From Fragilaria radians (Eukaryota; Bacillariophyta; Fragilariophyceae; Fragilariales; Fragilariaceae), in NCBI GenBank assembly GCA_900642245.1, contig CAAAJI010001301.1, forward strand, positions 1 to 10,605: DNA of 10,605 nt, written 5' to 3'. The position numbers and the translations under genes were made by a program. The notes under the pieces were generated by a model that was given only the letters and a program-made list of their open reading frames with translations, did no database searches and was not told where the DNA came from. Below, in pieces: positions 7,087 through 10,605 of this stretch (the first letter of the stretch is position 1; each line of letters opens with the position of its first letter).

Positions 7087-7618
7087 TCAACTTCCCAAAA
7101 AATTCATCGAATTACACGTTTTATTCTGACAACAGACACTACAACATGGGCAAGCAACTGCCCCGCAGTCAGCGCTGATAAAAAAGTAATGGCCATCGCA
7201 AAATGTTGTGAAATTTTCCGATAGCTCATTTCCATCCAACCACAACGCTGATAACTCAGGAACATCTCGGAAGGAAGGGATCCTGTAAGTCGATTATTCC
7301 GCATATTGAGAGCTTCTAGGGCGATCATGTTTCCATATTCGGGCGGGCCTGATAGTTCGTTGGAACTTATATCAAACTCTCTTAAAGTTGTCAATTTTCC
7401 TAATTGTGTCGTTAAAGTCCCTCGTAACTGGTTGTTACTTAGCTTGAGAGTTTTCAAACTTATTAACATTCTCAACTCTTCAGGAATGGTATTTAACAAG
7501 TCAAACAGCTTTACATATTCCCTGCATCGCGTTTTTACTTACGCAAGGAAAGAGTATCTACCTTCCCATCTGCATCGCAAAGAATTCTCCCGAATCTGGC
7601 ATTGATGGCAAGAAAAGC
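7087..7618 (-). pseudogene. Leucine-rich-repeat protein, diatom type, broken by two frameshifts
   Basis: Three minus-strand frames encode one LRR protein in order. Segment 1 (7618-7538) gives FGRILCDADGKVDTLSLR, the usual N-cap (..CD.DGrVt.L.L) before the repeats. Segment 2 (7538-7282) holds repeats: IPEELRMLISLKTLKLSNNQ, LRGTLTTQLGKLTTLREFDI, SSNELSG, ALEALNMRNNRLTGS. Segment 3 (7281-7087) continues IPSFRDVPELSALWLDGNEL, then FCDGHYFFISADC and CPCCSVCC, ending in TGA at 7089. The FCDG...ADC...CPCC..CC tail is characteristic of diatom secreted or membrane LRR proteins and usually closes them. No signal peptide or membrane segment was found upstream, so the N-terminus is missing. No GT-AG intron with the right phase explains either switch, although GTAAGT occurs at 7542. 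It is probably a recent pseudogene or carries sequence errors. Confidence 0.72.
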
Positions 7619-8118
7619 TCAAGACCTAAGCTATCCATTGTGCAACTCCATATGCAGATACAAACAGAAATGGTTTTCAAGATTAAGTTCAAAGGCAGTA
7701 CCGATACTCAAGTTGAGCTCATAGCCCAGTATTTGGAAAAGGTATAGAAAAGCGGAAACAGCAAACAATATGGAAATGTATAAAACATTTCTTTAACCAC
7801 TACAGCAATTGCCAATAACTACAGGTTCCTGTCATACTAACAATTATATTTCACTTTCCATTTCTAGTTGTTGTACACTCGTAAATACTAGACTGATATT
7901 TTTGATGCTCTCTCTCTACTCCATCTATTTCGTATATAGCAGAAATACGAAAACTAATTTCTCCAAAGGATTATGACACGTGTAATGCCATACTACAATT
8001 TATAAGTCCTCTATAGAACCATATATATACCACCAATGAGATACATCATTCCCTTTGTACAAATGTAAAGAATGGAGTAATCAAAAGGCTCACCTTCAAA
8101 TCCACAAATTTCTTTTGA
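7619..8118. other. No gene seen; contains one CACGTG E-box/G-box
   Basis: This is upstream of the LRR remnant and before the retroelement fragments. Stops are frequent in all frames. The palindrome ACACGTGT at 7976-7983 contains CACGTG, the classical bHLH target, but a single hexamer is weak evidence of function. Confidence 0.4.
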
Positions 8119-8547
8119 AACAAAGTTGGACATGCAAGCTCCACATCAAGAGCAGTGGTTTATGAACCGGTTAAGATGGGAGGGCTAGGATGGTATGACC
8201 TAGAAGCAGAAGTAGGTATCTGCCACCGAGAAAGATGTATCCACGGACTAAATGAGAATAATCAATTAGAGAAACTTACTTAGGCAACAATTACCAACTG
8301 TGTCTAGGTTATTGGACACATGCCATTTGATTCCCACCCACAATGCAACTGTTTGGCTAAAAAAGGTATATGGATCTTATATTTGAGAGCAAGAAAACTC
8401 TCCAGAAGAACAACAGCCATTTGCAATCATGCCTTCCCTCATCACCTTCCTAATTTACATGGAAGAAGGTCATACACCAATGTACTATCTCAGATTTCAG
8501 AAACTGCAATAACAGCTGGGAGACTGGATTACTCAGATACACCTTAA
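8119..8547 (+). pseudogene. Probable non-LTR retrotransposon (LINE) ORF C-terminal remnant
   Basis: One plus-strand frame runs from about 8119 to the TAA at 8545-8547 with two internal stops near 8280 and 8308. It encodes KMGGLGWYDLEAEVGICHRE, then KKGIWILYLRARKLSRRTTA and RRSYTNVLSQISETAITAGR. In LINE-type polyproteins seen in diatom genomes, a GGLG...L..EQG block, a GKW...LR.FL block and a D..IMD...aSG.f block follow RT in this order, so all three correspond. No RT catalytic motif is present in this piece. It is fused on the right to a copia RT fragment. The assignment is by remembered pattern and is tentative. Confidence 0.4.
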
Positions 8548-9396
8548 ACGTTTGATGTCAAATATGACTTACGACATAAAGCAAGATTGGATGCCCGAGA
8601 CTATTGGACAATTAAATGAAAAGGAAGACATCTAATCAGGGGTTATGCATATGGATGCCCTAAGAATTGGGTTTTTCTCTGGAGAAATGTATGGACTCTC
8701 CTGTTGTGCATGTGATATTGGAAAATTCCTTTGTTTACATGGAAAGACCAATGAAACGGATTGCATTACTGCTGGTCCAGAGTTTTGTAGAACATTATAT
8801 GAAATGAATCTAATCATAAATAAATTGTTATTTGGATTGAAGACTTCCGCCGCAAGATTTCATCAATATTTAGCAGAGTAAGTACTATGGTTGGGATTCA
8901 AGACTAAGCATGACCCGGATCTATGGATGGTATCTAAGACATCGCATTATGAATATATGGAGCAAGGATCCCATGACAGTTATTAACTCCTTAGAGAAGA
9001 TATACGTATTGAAGAATATAGTTATTCCTGAGTACTATTTAGGTGGAAATGTGGAGTTCCTCGGAGATTCATGGGAGAATCAAGGTTTAGGGTTAGCTAT
9101 CTCTGCAAAAACCTATATTCAGAATGCCATCCCTATGAGAACCTTTTTGGTACATAACTGAAATCCAACAAGACACCTATGAGTGAAGGGTATAATCTTG
9201 AGGTAGATGACACACTTTTTATGTACTGATGAACGTCCAGCTAAGTATAGATTAATAATAGGATGTTGTATCTAGATGGGCAGATTTTATATTGCATATG
9301 CTACGCCTGCTATGCGTAGGTTCAAGATGGCACCAAGGGAAGGATATTTGAAGGCTGTTAAGAGAATTCTGGCTTACTTTAAGAATGCTCTAAGGT
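8548..9396 (+). pseudogene. Copia reverse transcriptase remnant lacking the YVDD box
   Basis: The RT blocks appear in order across several frames. FDVKYDLRHKARL lies at 8551 (frame 1). MDALRIGFFSGEMYGLSCCA, CDIGKFLCLHGKT, AGPEF and LLFGLKTSAARFHQYLAE lie at 8645-8881 (frame 2). GFKTKHDPDLWMV and SHYEY run to about 8956, then WSKDPMTVINSLEKIY, PEYYLGGNVEFLG and LAISAKTYIQNAIP follow in frame 0 to 9161. Then come KTPMSEGYNLEVDD, CTDERPAKYRLIIGC and GRFYIAYATPAMRRFKMAPR to 9396. The catalytic Y-V-D-D segment that should sit between HYEY and WSKDP is absent, and the junction also changes frame. RNase H is missing. It is a dead copy, in the same orientation as the gag/integrase remnant at 1431-2564 but not demonstrably the same element. 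Confidence 0.8.
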
Positions 9397-9502
9397 AAGA
9401 TATAGAAAGTAGACACGGATGAAATACAGACTAATTTATTGTTTTTTCTGTTAGTCTTGACTAATCTTGAAACTTCTCTCAAGAGATGTTCTCAAGAGAT
9501 CT

Positions 9503-9993
9503 TAAGTATCATGATCTTACTATGATACATCACATATAATTGATATCACATACATCTAATAGTGTTTATTGATGATATATGAACAATATCTAGTTGACAA
9601 GCATTTTCAGGATGCAGAGTATTATTGAAAGGTGATGATGATTATGATGATCAACAGCATAGGATCATCATCAACACCATAAGTATCATGAACATTCTAG
9701 AATACAACACATATGAATAGTACCACATACATCTAATAGTGTTTTATGATGATATATGAACAATATCTAGTTTGTAACTATTTTCAGGATGCAGAGTTTT
9801 AGTGATAGATGATGATAGTTGTAATGACTAACAGCACAGGATCATCATCAACCCCGTAAGTATCATGATCTTACTAGGATACATCACACATCTCTGATAT
9901 AACATACATCTAATAGTGTTTTATGATGATATATGATCAGTATCTAGTTTGTAACTATGTTCAGGATGCAGAGTATTGATGATAGGTAATGAA
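9503..9993. repeat. 177-bp tandem repeat, about 2.8 units
   Basis: TAAGTATCATG begins at 9503, 9680 and 9857, and GGATGCAGAG at 9610, 9787 and 9964: spacing is exactly 177 in every case, so the units align without net indels. The best conserved core is ACATCTAATAGTGTTTTATG and the following ATGATATATGA. The third unit decays after about 9993. No reading frame persists through the units. A short pair of TCTCAAGAGAT repeats precedes the array (about 9477-9501). It lies just downstream of the truncated copia RT and may be a local satellite seed or element 3' sequence. Confidence 0.9.
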
Positions 9994-10605
9994 AATGGTG
10001 TGGTGCTTGTTAGGCGTACAAATCATGATGATGTGATAAGAAATATATATAGCATGATAAGTGTTTGCATTGTAAGCTCAGTTGTATCCTGCTTACTCTA
10101 GATGCTTCATTACATAGAATCAGATTCATGATAGATGACTCTGCTTTGAGTATATACTAGTTTAATATGAATAAAAGTGGGGATGTGGGATGAGAGAAAA
10201 ACAGCTACCAATTCACTTGAATTGGTAGCCGTTTTTTCTGACAAGGACGAGTAAGGTGTAATCCTGGCAGTAAGGTGCGAGATATCCCATTGGGTGTAAA
10301 TTTTGAGAATAAAAAAGTGCTTTTGGTTGTAATTACAAATCAACTTACCTTAAGTATTCATTAAGATCGATTCTTACGGCCTCATAAACAAACCTACGTC
10401 GTCGAAGATGTCAACGATGGAATATGCTTTCAGCTGGTTGCAAGGCAAATGTTGTCTGTTGAACAACGATTGTAGTAATGATGAGGGAGACTTTAGATTT
10501 CAAAAACGACTTGCTGTAATTAAACTGTTCAAGAGGAAGAGGTGACTATGCTTGATTATTCGTTGTATCATCGTGACATCAATTCTGACTTAACCTAGAT
10601 AAAGG
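9994..10605. other. No recognised gene; a small frame and a donor-like site noted
   Basis: Apart from the hairpin at 10197-10236 nothing is identified. A 45-codon plus-strand frame (10408-10545, beginning MSTMEYAFSWLQGKCC and ending in a basic tail) lacks homologues I know. On the minus strand AAG|GTAAGT at about 10348 is a strong splice-donor match, so an exon of a gene entering from the right edge is possible but unproven. Confidence 0.35.
10197..10236. repeat. Near-perfect 19-bp hairpin
   Basis: The arm AAAACAGCTACCAATTCA (10198-10215) faces TGAATTGGTAGCCGTTTT (10218-10235) with one mismatch and a two-base centre; one further A-T pair closes it. A T-run follows. The form resembles a foldback MITE core, a small-RNA precursor or, in bacteria, an intrinsic terminator; the last is not expected in a nuclear genome. 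Confidence 0.85.

Noticed and set aside
7538..7560. GTAAGT at 7542 as a true LRR intron donor
   Set aside because: No acceptor in range gives matching phase and a stop-free join; frameshift fits better.
7306..7605. 99-codon plus-strand frame across the LRR region
   Set aside because: It is antisense to clear leucine-rich repeats.
7976..7983. ACACGTGT as a binding site for the bHLH-PAS protein
   Set aside because: A single CACGTG is expected by chance about every few kb and lies over 3.5 kb from the gene's promoter.
10197..10240. Hairpin plus T-run as a bacterial intrinsic terminator
   Set aside because: The surrounding sequence is eukaryotic nuclear DNA with introns and retrotransposons.
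10110..10343. 77-codon minus frame containing the hairpin
   Set aside because: It lacks an ATG at the stated start, has no recognisable domain and contains a foldback sequence; probably not coding.
10408..10545. 45-codon plus frame with basic tail
   Set aside because: Too short and without homology or context to call a gene.
1..10605. CRISPR array, tRNA or rRNA genes, bacterial operons
   Set aside because: No spaced short repeats, no cloverleaf or rRNA motif, and no ribosome-binding-site-led gene clusters were seen.

Overview
The window looks like nuclear DNA of a diatom or close stramenopile relative. It is AT-rich and shows no operon layout. It carries a heterokont-type bHLH-PAS transcription-factor gene with short GT-AG introns, a leucine-rich-repeat protein with the Asp-Cys / CPCC / CC tail typical of diatoms, and many decayed copia-type pol pieces of the kind common in diatom genomes. 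The species cannot be named from the sequence.

Layout. Positions 1-1080 (minus) hold a wrecked LTR-retrotransposon composite: an LTR end, a copia 3' pol remnant, and a Ty3/gypsy protease-to-RT segment joined in frame to the copia part. Positions 1091-2564 (plus) hold a second copia element: LTR start, gag, integrase and an acidic linker, with large internal deletions. 2565-3242 holds no convincing gene. 3243-4393 (minus) is the only clearly intact gene, a three-exon bHLH-PAS gene of 322 residues with a CCAAT/TATA-like promoter just upstream (about 4467-4540). 4614-5110 (minus) is a tentative small spliced gene of unknown function. 5043-6780 (minus) is decayed coding-like sequence interrupted by a copia RT scrap. 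7087-7618 (minus) is a frameshifted LRR gene. 8119-8547 (plus) resembles the C-terminal part of a non-LTR retrotransposon ORF. 8548-9396 (plus) is a copia RT lacking its YVDD box. 9503 to about 9993 is a 177-bp tandem repeat (about 2.8 units). 10197-10236 is a near-perfect hairpin. The remainder to 10605 has no recognisable gene.

How it fits together. This is a TE-rich island around one regulatory gene. The bHLH-PAS protein combines an E-box-type DNA-binding/dimerisation domain with one PAS domain, the architecture of the diatom family that includes the rhythm regulator RITMO1. Its reading frame is clean across two introns while almost everything around it is broken, which suggests it is under constraint. 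No cooperative multi-gene system is visible. All homology statements rest on recognition by eye; no database search was run.
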